From: an uncultured Neomegalonema sp.
GTDB taxonomy: Bacteria > Pseudomonadota > Alphaproteobacteria > Rhodobacterales > Rhodobacteraceae
Assembly (NCBI GenBank): GCA_937911325.1
Contig: CALDSD010000080.1
Span: forward strand, 1 to 64,000
DNA length: 64,000 nucleotides
Reading direction: 5' to 3'
Part shown: positions 9,483-18,058 of the stretch, in pieces
Numbering within the stretch: position 1 is the stretch's first letter
Layout of the letters: each line of letters starts with the position of its first letter
Position numbers and translations under genes: made by a program
Notes under the pieces: model-generated
What the model was told of the DNA's origin: nothing
Databases searched by the model: none
Seen by the model: only the letters and a program-made list of their open reading frames with translations

Positions 9483-10351
9483 GCCGCGCCCGCTGCCCCG
9501 GTTTTCGCGAAGTCCCAGTACAGCTCGCGCGCGCGTTTCGAGGTCGGGCCAACTCCGTAGTCTCGCTCGTCGAACCGCGTAACGGGAACGACCTTGCCGT
9601 AGTTACCAGTCGAGAAGACCTCGTCAGCCTCCCGAAAATCCTCGACGCTTAAAAGCGTCTCGCGCACCTCGACCCCCTCGCTTCGCAAGAGCGCGATCAC
9701 CCTTTGACGGGTGATGCCGTTGAGGAAAGTCCCATTGGGCGCAGGGGTCATCACCACCCCGTCCTTGACCAGGAACACGTTGGAGGTCGCGAGTTCGGCC
9801 ACATTCCCCAGCATGTCGCAGACCAGCGCATTGTCGGCGCCTTTGGACTGCGCCTCGCGGATCATGCGCGCGTTGTTTGGATAAAGGCACCCGGCTTTGG
9901 CGTCCGTCGGCATGCATTCGATCGTCGGTCGGCGAAACCGCGTGGTCGTGATCGAAAAGCCAGACGCTGGCAGCATCGGCGCGGCCCAAAGCGTCATGCA
10001 GAACTTTGAGCTCTCCGGATCCGGGGGGATCATGAAGGCGCCGCCCGCCTCCGCCCAGACCATTGGGCGAATGTAGAGCGCGGCGCCCGCCGCGAACTTC
10101 GCGGCCCCTTCTTGCGCCAGGCCTACAAGCTCCTCCGTCGTGACCGGCGCATTCATGCCCATGCTCTGCGCCGAGGCGACGACCCGGGCGCAATGCAGAT
10201 CCAGATCCGGCATTCTGCCATCGAAAGCGCGGGCGCCGTCGAACACGCTCGAGCCCAGCCAGGAAGCGTGGCTCATTGCGCCGTAAAGCGGCGTGTCGCC
10301 CTCACGCCACTCGCCGTCTACGAATGTCCAGCTTTCGGGAAGATTGCGCAC
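9479..10351 (-). CDS. Class IV branched-chain aminotransferase-like protein
   Basis: This is a fold-type IV PLP aminotransferase of 290 residues. The N-terminus has the GAMSHASWLGSSVFDGARAF segment typical of the family; the PLP lysine is in TDAKAGCLYPNNAR; the cofactor phosphate loop is ELATSNVF with GITRQRV later. IlvE-type activity on Val/Leu/Ile with 2-oxoglutarate is most likely, but D-amino-acid transaminase or ADC lyase relatives cannot be excluded. I chose the GTG at 10351 because AAGGAG lies exactly 6 bases upstream; longer starts have no such site. Confidence 0.88.
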   Translation of the reverse strand: MRNLPESWTFVDGEWREGDTPLYGAMSHASWLGSSVFDGARAFDGRMPDLDLHCARVVASAQSMGMNAPVTTEELVGLAQEGAAKFAAGAALYIRPMVWAEAGGAFMIPPDPESSKFCMTLWAAPMLPASGFSITTTRFRRPTIECMPTDAKAGCLYPNNARMIREAQSKGADNALVCDMLGNVAELATSNVFLVKDGVVMTPAPNGTFLNGITRQRVIALLRSEGVEVRETLLSVEDFREADEVFSTGNYGKVVPVTRFDERDYGVGPTSKRARELYWDFAKTGAAGAA

Positions 10352-10357
10352 TTGAGG

Positions 10358-10363
10358 CTCCTT
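10358..10363 (-). promoter_or_regulatory. Ribosome-binding site that fixes the aminotransferase start
   Basis: AAGGAG on the minus strand is 6 bases before a GTG codon (10351-10349). This argues against the longer in-frame ATG starts at 10384 or 10411. Confidence 0.7.
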
Positions 10364-10525
10364 GCGAGGCGAACACTGCGTCATGAACACCCGCACACGG
10401 CCATTGCGCAACCCGAGACGATTGTTTTCGGCGCGACAAATCGTTGACGGGGGCCCGAATTCAGTTTCCCTCTCGCGCCCGCTTCGCTAGCGTCCCGCGA
10501 CCTTGTAAGTGCGCGCGAAACGCCA

Positions 10526-11401
10526 ATGCCAAAGTTTGCAGACCTGCCAAGCGCAGACGATTTCCGAAATTCGGATCGCAAGTCGATCGCCCTGATCGGC
10601 ATGTCTGGCGTGGGCAAGACCCATATCGCCCGGATGCTGCGCGCCGGCGGCGACTGGTTCCATTACTCGGTCGATTATCGGATCGGCACGCGGTACATGG
10701 GCGAACATATCGTCGACAACTTCAAGCGCGAGGCGATGAAGTCGCCCTTGCTGCGCGACCTGTTGCTGACCGATTCGATCTACATCGCATCCAACATCGC
10801 GTTCGAGAACCTGAAGCCGCTGTCGACGTATCTGGGAAAGCCAGGCGATGCCGAGCAAGGCGGCATTCCCTTCGAGGAGTACGTGACCCGGCAGCGACAG
10901 CATCGAGCTGCTGAGATCGCAGCCATGCTCGACACAGCGTTGTTTCGCCAGAAAGCGCTCGAGATCTACGGTTACGATCACTTCATCTGCGACACGTCCG
11001 GCAGCATCTGCGAGGTCGTCACGCCTGAAAGCGCGGACGACCCGGTCTTGCGCACTTTGGTCGAACAGTCGGTCCCAATCTACGTTCGGGCGACCCAGGC
11101 GGACGTCGACCAACTCTGCGCGCGTTTTGATCTCGACCCCAAGCCGATCTATTTCGACGAGGCGTTCCTCAGAACGCTGTGGACCGAATATCTCTCTGAA
11201 ACGGGCCAATCAGCCGATGCGGTGGACCCCGACAGCTTCATGCGATGGAGCTTTCGCCGTCAGATCGACCATCGGCGCACGCGTTATCAGGCCATCGCCG
11301 ATGGTTGGGGCGTCACAATCGAAAAGTCTGAGCTTGAAACGGTCGCTACGGAGACTGATTTCGTTGATTTGATCGCCCGCGTTCTGGACGAGGCGCGCTA
11401 A
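10526..11401 (+). CDS. P-loop ATPase/kinase-like protein of unknown role
   Basis: This 291-residue protein has a Walker A motif GMSGVGKT (residues 25-32) in a nucleoside-kinase-like context (SIALIGMSGVGKTHIARML). The rest contains a conserved-looking HYSVDYRIGTRYM segment and a YDHFICDTSGSICE strand that may carry the Walker B Asp. I know similar proteins only as ATPase in other Alphaproteobacteria. It precedes ccmI by 16 bases on the same strand, so co-transcription is likely. Confidence 0.75.
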   Translation: MPKFADLPSADDFRNSDRKSIALIGMSGVGKTHIARMLRAGGDWFHYSVDYRIGTRYMGEHIVDNFKREAMKSPLLRDLLLTDSIYIASNIAFENLKPLSTYLGKPGDAEQGGIPFEEYVTRQRQHRAAEIAAMLDTALFRQKALEIYGYDHFICDTSGSICEVVTPESADDPVLRTLVEQSVPIYVRATQADVDQLCARFDLDPKPIYFDEAFLRTLWTEYLSETGQSADAVDPDSFMRWSFRRQIDHRRTRYQAIADGWGVTIEKSELETVATETDFVDLIARVLDEAR

Positions 11402-11417
11402 CGGATACGAAAGTTCG

Positions 11418-12707
11418 ATGGTTTTCTGGATCCTCGCCTTTTTATTGACGGTCGCAGCCTCGGCGCTGGTCACCCGGCCGCTGTGGGCGAAGCGCGAAAC
11501 CGCGCCGCCCCGAGCCGCCTATGACGCGCAGGTCTTCAAGAGCCAGTTGCGCGAGATCGAACGCGATTTTGAGAGGGGCGCCGTCACCGCCGAGGACGCG
11601 GAAGGCGCGCGGCGCGAGATCGGTCGAAAGCTGCTGGCCACTGTTGATGAAGCGCAGTCGGACGACGGCGCGGCGCCCGCGTCTTTGCAGACCGCGCGGT
11701 TGGGCGTCGCGGCGTCGGCGCTCCTGCTCGCCTTGGGAGGCGTCGCGGTCTATGCCGGCATCGGATCGCCCGGCGCGCCCGATCGGCCGCTGGCCCAGCG
11801 GAATTTCCTCGCCGAACAGCTTGAAAACCGCCTCAGTCAAGAACAGGCGGAAGAGCTGGCGGCCGAAGCAGCGGCTGAGCAGCCGAGCACGCCGATCCCG
11901 GAACCGGAGGGGCTTCCCGAAGGAACGGATTTCGCGACGCTGATCCAACGCATGGAGACCGTTCTCAAAGAGCGGCCAGAGGACACGCAAGGCCGTTTGA
12001 TCCTCGCCCGGGCGTATCTTCGGGTCGACCGTGCGGCGGACGCGTGGCTCCTTCTGGCGGAGGCCAGGGAGATCCTTGGGGCGGACGCGCCGCCGGACCT
12101 CGCCGTCGATCAGGGAGAGGCCATGGTGATCGCTGGCGGAGGCTACGTGTCGCGGGACGCCGAGCTGGTGCTGCGCGAGGTTCCGAACGCGCCGCGCAGC
12201 CGATATTTCATCAACCTCGCACAAGCCCAGTCCGGCAATCTGGGCGACGCAGTCGCGGGCTGGGCGCAGCTGCTTCAGGACTATCCAGACGCGCCATTCG
12301 CCCCCCTCTTGCGAGACCAGATCAGGCGCGCAGGCCAGGAGGCGGGGATCGACGTCGCCGGTTTCCTGGGCGAAGGACCAGCGCTTGGGCCTCGCATCTC
12401 CGCAGTTCCGGACGCCGGGGAAACCGCGCCAGGCCCCAGTCAGGAGGAAATTGAAGCCGCCGCCGAACTGAGCGAGGAAGAGCGCGCGGCGATGATCGAC
12501 ACCATGGTGACGCGCCTCGCCGACAGGCTCGACGACGACCCTCGAGACGTGGTCGGCTGGATGCGCCTCATTCGCGCCTACGGCGTTCTGGGTCGTATGG
12601 ACGAGGCTCAAGCCGCCTATCAGCGCGCGAAAGCGGTGTTTGAGGACGACACGCCGAACCTGCGAAACCTCGCCGAAGCCGCCGCGCTGGCGGGTCTTGA
12701 CCCTTGA
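11418..12707 (+). CDS. ccmI: Cytochrome c-type biogenesis protein CcmI
   Basis: CcmI brings apocytochrome c to the haem-ligation complex in System I cytochrome c maturation. This 429-residue protein has the hallmark N-terminus: a membrane helix (1-20), RPLWA, then [16 protein letters not shown] and the [10 protein letters not shown] segment; a second membrane helix is at about residues 93-113. The periplasmic part has TPR-like helices, including a C-terminal [18 protein letters not shown] repeat. The other ccm genes are not in the window, as is common in Alphaproteobacteria. Its stop overlaps the ruvX start. Confidence 0.92.
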   Translation: MVFWILAFLLTVAASALVTRPLWAKRETAPPRAAYDAQVFKSQLREIERDFERGAVTAEDAEGARREIGRKLLATVDEAQSDDGAAPASLQTARLGVAASALLLALGGVAVYAGIGSPGAPDRPLAQRNFLAEQLENRLSQEQAEELAAEAAAEQPSTPIPEPEGLPEGTDFATLIQRMETVLKERPEDTQGRLILARAYLRVDRAADAWLLLAEAREILGADAPPDLAVDQGEAMVIAGGGYVSRDAELVLREVPNAPRSRYFINLAQAQSGNLGDAVAGWAQLLQDYPDAPFAPLLRDQIRRAGQEAGIDVAGFLGEGPALGPRISAVPDAGETAPGPSQEEIEAAAELSEEERAAMIDTMVTRLADRLDDDPRDVVGWMRLIRAYGVLGRMDEAQAAYQRAKAVFEDDTPNLRNLAEAAALAGLDP

Positions 12708-13210
12708 GCCAGGTTTTTGAGGAACCTGCGGATCTCGCTCCCAGCCTGCCTGCGGTCGGCGCGGTGATGGGCTTGGATCTGGGCACCAAGACGATCGGCG
12801 TTGCGGTGTCGGATATGCTGCGCGGAATTGCGACGCCGACCGAGACGATCAAACGAAAGAAGTTCACGCTCGACGCTGAAGCCTTGCTCGCCATCGCCAA
12901 GGATCGTGATATCCACGCCATCGTCCTGGGACTGCCACGCAACATGGACGGAACCGAAGGACCCCGCGCCCAGTCGACGCGCGCTTTTGCACGCAATCTG
13001 TCGCAAAAGACGGAGCTGCCGATCGTATTCTGGGATGAACGTCTTTCGACCGTCGCCGTGGAACGGACACTGCTGGAGGCCGATACGTCGCGCCAGCGCC
13101 GGGCCGAGGTCGTCGACAAGATGGCGGCCGCGTTTATCCTTCAGGGCGCGCTGGATCGCCTGCGGCATCTCAAGGACGCTGCGTCAGAGGAGACCGATTA
13201 TGACCGATGA
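12704..13210 (+). CDS. ruvX: Holliday junction resolvase-like RuvX/YqgF
   Basis: This 168-residue RNase H-fold nuclease is implicated in pre-16S rRNA processing and recombination. The first acid is in [17 protein letters not shown], then [10 protein letters not shown], the Glu in [12 protein letters not shown] and the last Asp in [11 protein letters not shown], all as expected. The TTG start at 12704 overlaps the ccmI stop (TTGA). About 18 residues precede the fold, slightly longer than usual. Confidence 0.95.
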   Translation: MSQVFEEPADLAPSLPAVGAVMGLDLGTKTIGVAVSDMLRGIATPTETIKRKKFTLDAEALLAIAKDRDIHAIVLGLPRNMDGTEGPRAQSTRAFARNLSQKTELPIVFWDERLSTVAVERTLLEADTSRQRRAEVVDKMAAAFILQGALDRLRHLKDAASEETDYDR

Positions 13211-13454
13211 CGTGTCCGACGTCTGGAGCCGCGACGAGGTCGACAGCCCTTGTGTGAAGATCTGCATGATCGATCCAGGCTCAGGGATCTGCATCGGCTG
13301 CCACCGCACGGCGGACGAGATTGCGCAATGGTCGCGTTTCTCTGCGGCGGAACGGTCCGCAGTCAAAGAAGAACTGGCCGGTCGCGCGTCGCTGTTGCGC
13401 AATCGCTCAACCCGCCCCTCTCGCCGTCGAAATCGTGTGCGCGGCGCCTCTTGA
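13200..13454 (+). CDS. DUF1289 family Cys-rich small protein
   Basis: This 84-residue protein has the DUF1289 signature: [19 protein letters not shown] then [10 protein letters not shown]. Four cysteines in a C-x3-C-x7-C-x2-C pattern probably bind iron or zinc. The ATG lies 11 bases inside the end of ruvX, so expression is coupled. The C-terminus is a basic Arg/Ser tail. Function is unknown. Confidence 0.9.
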   Translation: MTDDVSDVWSRDEVDSPCVKICMIDPGSGICIGCHRTADEIAQWSRFSAAERSAVKEELAGRASLLRNRSTRPSRRRNRVRGAS

Positions 13455-13522
13455 TTGCCGAGCAGCGACAACGCCCCCATTTAAGAATGTGAGAACCAAC
13501 TCATCGAAAGCGTCGGATCCGG

Positions 13523-14209
13523 ATGAAGGGTGTTTTTCGACTAGGTGTTCTGATCCTTGCGGCGGTCGGCGTCTATCTCTTCGCCAGCGCGGCGCCGGAC
13601 GGACTTGACGAGCCTGGCAAGATCGCAAGCGCGGTGTTCCTGGGCGTGCTGCTGGTATGGGTTCTGCGCAGCCCCGAACTCTACGAGACGTCGTTTGGCG
13701 TCGCGATGCGCAATGGGGCCCTTTGGGCGGGCATCTTGGCCGCGCTGGTCATCGGGTATGAATATCGCGGCGAGCTGCGGCACGCAGCGTTGCGCGTCTC
13801 CAGCGCTTTGCAGCCCGGCCAACCCATCGTCATTTCCCAGGACGTCGCCATCCTGACGCGCGCCGGCGACGGGCATTTCGTCACGATGGCGACCGTCAAC
13901 GGCGCGCCGCTGCGCATGATGGTCGATACAGGCGCGACGGACATCGCCCTTCCCTACGAGGAGGCGGAGCGCCTTGGCATCAATGTCGACGCCCTCGCCT
14001 TCATCCAACCGGTGATCACCGCCAACGGCTCGGCCATGGTCGCGCCTGTGCGTCTTGACGAAGTGCGGATCGGCGACATTGCGCTGCGGAATGTCAGCGC
14101 GTCGGTATCGGAGCCGAACGCGCTCGGAAGCGCGCTTTTGGGAATGAGCTTTCTGGGACGCCTATCCGAGTTTTCCTTCCGCGGCGACCGATTGGAGTTG
14201 AAACGCTAG
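13523..14209 (+). CDS. TIGR02281-type membrane retropepsin-like aspartic protease
   Basis: This 228-residue protein has two or three membrane segments in the first 75 residues, followed by a single retropepsin-like domain with the active-site motif MMVDTGATDIALP and the later GSALLGMSFLGRL flap and strand. This is the clan AA aspartic protease family known from Alphaproteobacteria; substrates are unknown. It is the last gene of the plus-strand block that includes ccmI and ruvX, after a 68-base gap. Confidence 0.9.
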   Translation: MKGVFRLGVLILAAVGVYLFASAAPDGLDEPGKIASAVFLGVLLVWVLRSPELYETSFGVAMRNGALWAGILAALVIGYEYRGELRHAALRVSSALQPGQPIVISQDVAILTRAGDGHFVTMATVNGAPLRMMVDTGATDIALPYEEAERLGINVDALAFIQPVITANGSAMVAPVRLDEVRIGDIALRNVSASVSEPNALGSALLGMSFLGRLSEFSFRGDRLELKR

Positions 14210-14212
14210 GCT

Positions 14213-15001
14213 CTAGGGCCGCGACAACCACCAATCTGGCGAGGCGCCGGGAAAGGGATCGGGTCTGAGATAGGCGATGATCCGCGCCGGGTGTTCGTCC
14301 GAGGCTCGCCAGGGCGCGACGCCGTGCAGCGCCAGGCGGTGAACGACGTAGCTTTCGCCTGGACGCGCTGTAACGGCCACCCTTGGGCATTCCTCAAAGC
14401 AACGTCGACGCGTCTCTTGATAGACCTCTGTCACGTCAACCGACGGCCAGTCTTTCGGATCCACGCCGTGGAACGCCTTCTCAAAGGCGGCGCGCATGCG
14501 CTCGTGGCTGCCTTCCCAGACGACCATCGGACTGGCTTCGCCCTCTGCGTCCGTCAGCGGCAGTCCCAGAACGAAGCCGTGCGTCTCTCCAAGCGAACGG
14601 TTGCGCGAGGGCTTTTCGCGCAGGAGGCCGTCAACATGCGCGGCGTCGCGATTTCGGCGGAACCGAAACGCCGCCTCGGTCTCTTCAGCGCCGTGACGCG
14701 GATACCCTGGCAGGCAAGCGCTGATCTGCGCCTGGTCCCATGGAAAGTCGTCCAGTTCCAGCGCCTCACGGATAAAGTCGAGGGGCGTCCCGGCGAGCGG
14801 CGGTCCGTCGGGAAGTACGCCAGCCGCGTCGTTGGGCAGGATGTTCACACCTGGGAACCAGGTTCCGTTGCAACGATACTCGGCCTCTTCCTCCGCCATG
14901 AGCGCTTGGGCGACGGGGCGCGCGGCGTCGACCCATGCCGCGACTTGCGGTTCGTGGGGAAACCGGATCCAGCCACGATCAAAGAAGGCGCGCGCGTCCA
15001 A
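14213..15001 (-). CDS. Phytanoyl-CoA dioxygenase-like 2OG-Fe(II) oxygenase
   Basis: This 262-residue protein carries the facial triad of PhyH-type oxygenases: the HxD motif in AAHVDGLL (about His122 and Asp124) and a distal His in VVHRLALHGVAPW, followed by EHPARIIAYLRP, whose Arg would bind 2-oxoglutarate. The substrate is unknown. The TTG at 15001 has AGGAG 9 bases upstream; a GTG at 15019 gives six more residues and cannot be excluded. It is divergent from another 2OG oxygenase gene at 15128. Confidence 0.8.
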   Translation of the reverse strand: MDARAFFDRGWIRFPHEPQVAAWVDAARPVAQALMAEEEAEYRCNGTWFPGVNILPNDAAGVLPDGPPLAGTPLDFIREALELDDFPWDQAQISACLPGYPRHGAEETEAAFRFRRNRDAAHVDGLLREKPSRNRSLGETHGFVLGLPLTDAEGEASPMVVWEGSHERMRAAFEKAFHGVDPKDWPSVDVTEVYQETRRRCFEECPRVAVTARPGESYVVHRLALHGVAPWRASDEHPARIIAYLRPDPFPGASPDWWLSRP

Positions 15002-15127
15002 AGACTTATCTCTCCTCACCTCGATGGTCTACGAGCGAACTTAGCGCATTTTCGAGGATTTCACGCGCCACGCGCCCGGCGCATGTTTCGGGTCGCCGGC
15101 GTTGCGACGCGCCGGCAAACTGCTTTG

Positions 15128-15835
15128 ATGACGCTTGAAGACACGATTGACGCCATCGACTGGAGCGCCGTCCGCTCTCAACTCCTTGAAACAGGGGTCG
15201 GCGAAACCGGGCGGATCCTGTCGGTTCGCGATTGCCGGGCCCTTCGCGCCGCCTATGGCCGGTCCGATCTGTTCCGGAAGAAAATCGTGATGGCGCGCCA
15301 TGGGTTTGGCGCTGGCGAGTACCAGTACTTCAAGAACCCGTTGCCTCCGATCGTCGAGGTCATACGGCGAAGATGCCACGAACGGCTTGCGCCGCTGGCG
15401 AACGAGATGGCGGAGCTTCTGAACACGCCACGTCGCTGGCCGGAGACGCTCGAGGAGTTGAGCGCGCTGTGTGCAGAGGCGGGTCAAGCCTCGCCGACGC
15501 CTCTTCTGCTGAGATACGGCCCTGGCGACTACAATTGCCTGCATCAAGACATCTATGGAGAGATCGCGTTTCCGTTGCAGTTGGCGATCCAACTCAGCGA
15601 CCCGATGACGGAGTTTGAAGGCGGCGCGTTCGTCGCCGTTGAGAACCGCCCGCGCATGCAGTCGCGCGCGACGGCCGTCTCACCGGCTATCGGAGCGGGC
15701 GTTGTCTTCGCGACACGAGAGAAGCCACGCCGAGGCGCGAAAGGCTGGAGCCGTTCGACGCTTCGGCACGGCGTCAGCACGGTCACGCGCGGCGAGCGCT
15801 ACACGCTTGGCGTCATCTTTCATGACGCAGCGTGA
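15128..15835 (+). CDS. 2OG-Fe(II) oxygenase, COG3826-like
   Basis: This 235-residue protein has an iron site: LLRYGPGDYNCLHQDIYG with His139 and Asp141, the distal His214 in STLRHGVSTV, and Arg224 in RGERYTLGVIFHDA as the probable 2-oxoglutarate anchor. Relatives are often annotated only as 2OG-Fe(II) oxygenase, some near alkylation-repair genes, so a nucleic-acid substrate is possible but not shown. The ATG at 15128 begins the recognisable domain; the much longer open frame upstream is only antisense to the neighbouring oxygenase gene. Confidence 0.85.
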   Translation: MTLEDTIDAIDWSAVRSQLLETGVGETGRILSVRDCRALRAAYGRSDLFRKKIVMARHGFGAGEYQYFKNPLPPIVEVIRRRCHERLAPLANEMAELLNTPRRWPETLEELSALCAEAGQASPTPLLLRYGPGDYNCLHQDIYGEIAFPLQLAIQLSDPMTEFEGGAFVAVENRPRMQSRATAVSPAIGAGVVFATREKPRRGAKGWSRSTLRHGVSTVTRGERYTLGVIFHDAA

Positions 15836-15856
15836 AGCAGCAGGACCGCCCCGGCG

Positions 15857-16186
15857 CTAACTCGCAGGGAAATAGTCTTCCCAGACCAGATCGCGCACGC
15901 CGGCGGACCACTGATCCAACGCGACGCCGCGAGGCGCGCGTCCGTCTTGACCCAAACCCGCGGTCTTCGGCCTCCGGTCGGCCGCCCGCTCAGCCGCCAT
16001 GCGCGCCTGAAACTCCGCCAGTCTCTTTTTGCGTCTGGTTTTGCTCTTGCCGCCTGCTTTGGCTTTGCGCTTTGCGGCGCGCTCGGCTTCCCGGATCCAA
16101 TCCTCAATCGCCTGCGCCAGGAGCTTCCGCTCGCTTTTGGGGAGCGTTTCGGCGCGTTTCAGCGCCGCCTTCAGGTGCGTTCCCAT
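15857..16186 (-). CDS. Small basic protein of unknown function
   Basis: The 109 residues are helical and strongly basic in the middle (an Arg/Lys/Ala stretch at about residues 35-75) and end in DLVWEDYFPAS. The ATG at 16186 follows a GAGGAGAAAGGAAG purine run, which supports this start over a GTG at 16243. Nucleic-acid binding is only a guess from charge. It is convergent with the 2OG oxygenase gene, 21 bases away. Confidence 0.65.
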   Translation of the reverse strand: MGTHLKAALKRAETLPKSERKLLAQAIEDWIREAERAAKRKAKAGGKSKTRRKKRLAEFQARMAAERAADRRPKTAGLGQDGRAPRGVALDQWSAGVRDLVWEDYFPAS

Positions 16187-16275
16187 CCATCCGCTTCCTT
16201 TCTCCTCATCCGCGGACGAGATTTTCACGTCGGCGACAGACACGCAAGGCGAGCGACTTTGAACCGTCTCCCAAC

Positions 16276-16308
16276 GAAAAAGGCGCGTGACCTTGGGACC
16301 ACGCGCCT
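16276..16308 (-). terminator. Intrinsic terminator downstream of the membrane gene at 16349
   Basis: A perfect 9-bp inverted repeat (AGGCGCGTG / CACGCGCCT; 16281-16289 and 16300-16308) with a 10-base loop is followed on the minus strand by TTTTTCG. It lies 41 bases past the stop of the gene at 16349-16768. Confidence 0.8.
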
Positions 16309-16348
16309 GCTTTGAGTGTGTTGAATTAAGTCTCTGAAGACTCTGGCT

Positions 16349-16768
16349 TTAGAGCTGCATGCGTCCGGCGCCGATCAGCTCGCTGCCGGAGCGTCTCTCC
16401 GCGACCAGATCAAGCGTCAAGGCGACGACGATCGGCGCAACATAAAAGACGACGACCAAAAGCTGCGTCACGCCGAGCAGGTACAAGCCCACCATCAGCG
16501 GCCCGCCGATCACATACAGCACCAGGCTATACGCAATGGGGCGACGCCAATCCCAAGCCGCGCGACGTGGGAGCGCGGGGAACATGGTCTGGACGGCGCG
16601 GACGCCGCATACCATCGTCCAAGCGGCGAACCCGGTGATGAGCCACCCAAGTCCGACGCGCGCGCTGGCGCCGAGAGCGGGATCGACCACGCTGACCGCG
16701 CCAATAACCGCGGCGCCTAAGCCGCTCGCTAGCAACAAAGACAGAACAAGTCGATTGACCGACTTCAT
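16349..16768 (-). CDS. Small four-helix membrane protein
   Basis: The 139 residues contain four clear hydrophobic segments (about 5-27, 35-58, 75-95 and 98-120), separated by a basic ALPRRAAWDWRRP loop. The ATG is preceded by GGGAGA at 7 bases. No family is recognised. It has its own downstream terminator and seems monocistronic. Confidence 0.7.
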   Translation of the reverse strand: MKSVNRLVLSLLLASGLGAAVIGAVSVVDPALGASARVGLGWLITGFAAWTMVCGVRAVQTMFPALPRRAAWDWRRPIAYSLVLYVIGGPLMVGLYLLGVTQLLVVVFYVAPIVVALTLDLVAERRSGSELIGAGRMQL

Positions 16769-16909
16769 ATCGTCTCTCCCTATCCGCCGCTCGCGCGTCT
16801 TTCAGATACGGCGCGGTCGGCTGCTGAGTTCTCAGCCAAGTGATTTCCCTCGGCTTTAGTAGACCTCAGGAGAGTTATCGAAGTGTTGAGAAATGCGTTT
16901 CGGTCCGGA

Positions 16910-17941
16910 TCAGGCGGCGGTCTGTGACAAATGACCCATCGCTTCGCGGATCAGCTCCGGCCCCGCCGAGGGACGATGCGCATGCTCGGACAGAGCGCGC
17001 CGCCACCGACGTGCGCCAGGGCGCCCCGCAAACATCCCGAGCATGTGGCGCGTGATCTGATTGAGCCGCACCCCTTGCGCCAGCTGACGCTCGATGTAAG
17101 GCAAAATGTCCTCGATCGCCTCAAACGGATCTTTGTCCGGGCGCTCCTCCCCGAAAATCTCGCGATCGGCGGAGGCCAGAAGTCCGACCGGCTCGTGATA
17201 GGCTGCGCGCCCGACCATCACCCCATCGACCCCCATCCCCAGATGCGCTTGCGCTTCCGCGATCGAGCCGACGCCTCCGTTGAGAATGATCTCCAGATCC
17301 GGCCGCGCGGCTTTCATCTCGTAGACCAGCGGATAATCGAGAGGTGGGATGTCGCGGTTCTCTTTCGGCGACAGACCTTCGAGCCAGGCCTTCCGGGCGT
17401 GGATGGTGAATGAGCGGACGCCCGCTTCGGCGACGGCGGCCAGGAACAGCGGCAGGATCTCGCGCGGCTCTTGCTCGTCGACGCCGATCCGGGATTTCAC
17501 CGTAATCTCAGGGCCTCCAACCTCCCGACTGGCGGCGATCATGGCCGCGCAGCACTCGGCGACCAGTTCCGGCGTCTTCATCAAGCACGCGCCGAATGCG
17601 CCGGATTGGACGCGATCGGAAGGGCAGCCGACGTTTAAATTGATCTCATCGAACCCGTAAGACGCGGCGATCTTGACCGCCTCGGCCAACTCGTCCGGCG
17701 CCGAACCACCCAGTTGCAAAGCCACAGGGTGCTCTACCGGATCAAAGGCGAGAAGCCGTTCTTTTGGACCGAACAACACAGCGGGCGCCGTCACCATTTC
17801 TGTGTAAAGGCGCGTCCGGCGGCTCAGCCGACGGTGCAAGTAACGGCAATGCCGATCCGTCCAATCCATCATCGGCGCAACCGAGTATCGGCGCGGCGAA
17901 AAGATCTGGCCTTTGACGGCGTTGGCGGGCTGTGCGGTCAT
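16910..17941 (-). CDS. dusA: tRNA-dihydrouridine(20/20a) synthase DusA
   Basis: DusA reduces uridine to dihydrouridine in the D-loop of tRNAs, using FMN and NADPH. The 343 residues have the family start VAPMMDWTDRHCRYLHR, the catalytic Cys106 in NVGCPSDRVQSGAFGACLM (short form: NVGCPSDRV), KSRIG, FTIHARKAWLEGLSPKENR split across two strands, and INGG-type ILNGGV. The DusA-specific long HARKAWL-GLSPKENR loop rules out DusB or DusC. The start is the ATG at 17941; another ATG lies 12 bases upstream. Confidence 0.96.
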   Translation of the reverse strand: MTAQPANAVKGQIFSPRRYSVAPMMDWTDRHCRYLHRRLSRRTRLYTEMVTAPAVLFGPKERLLAFDPVEHPVALQLGGSAPDELAEAVKIAASYGFDEINLNVGCPSDRVQSGAFGACLMKTPELVAECCAAMIAASREVGGPEITVKSRIGVDEQEPREILPLFLAAVAEAGVRSFTIHARKAWLEGLSPKENRDIPPLDYPLVYEMKAARPDLEIILNGGVGSIAEAQAHLGMGVDGVMVGRAAYHEPVGLLASADREIFGEERPDKDPFEAIEDILPYIERQLAQGVRLNQITRHMLGMFAGRPGARRWRRALSEHAHRPSAGPELIREAMGHLSQTAA

Positions 17942-18058
17942 GTCGCCCAACATAGTCGTCCGCAGGGTCTCTCGCTACTCGACAATCGGCGGCTGCCCTG
18001 ATCTAGGATATAACCATGTTTTTCGCTTTGTCTGACAACCTCGACACGTAGAGGGGCC

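Noticed and set aside
14291-15127. N-terminal extension of the 2OG oxygenase gene at 15128
   Set aside because: The extension is antisense to the neighbouring PhyH-like gene and adds no recognisable domain.
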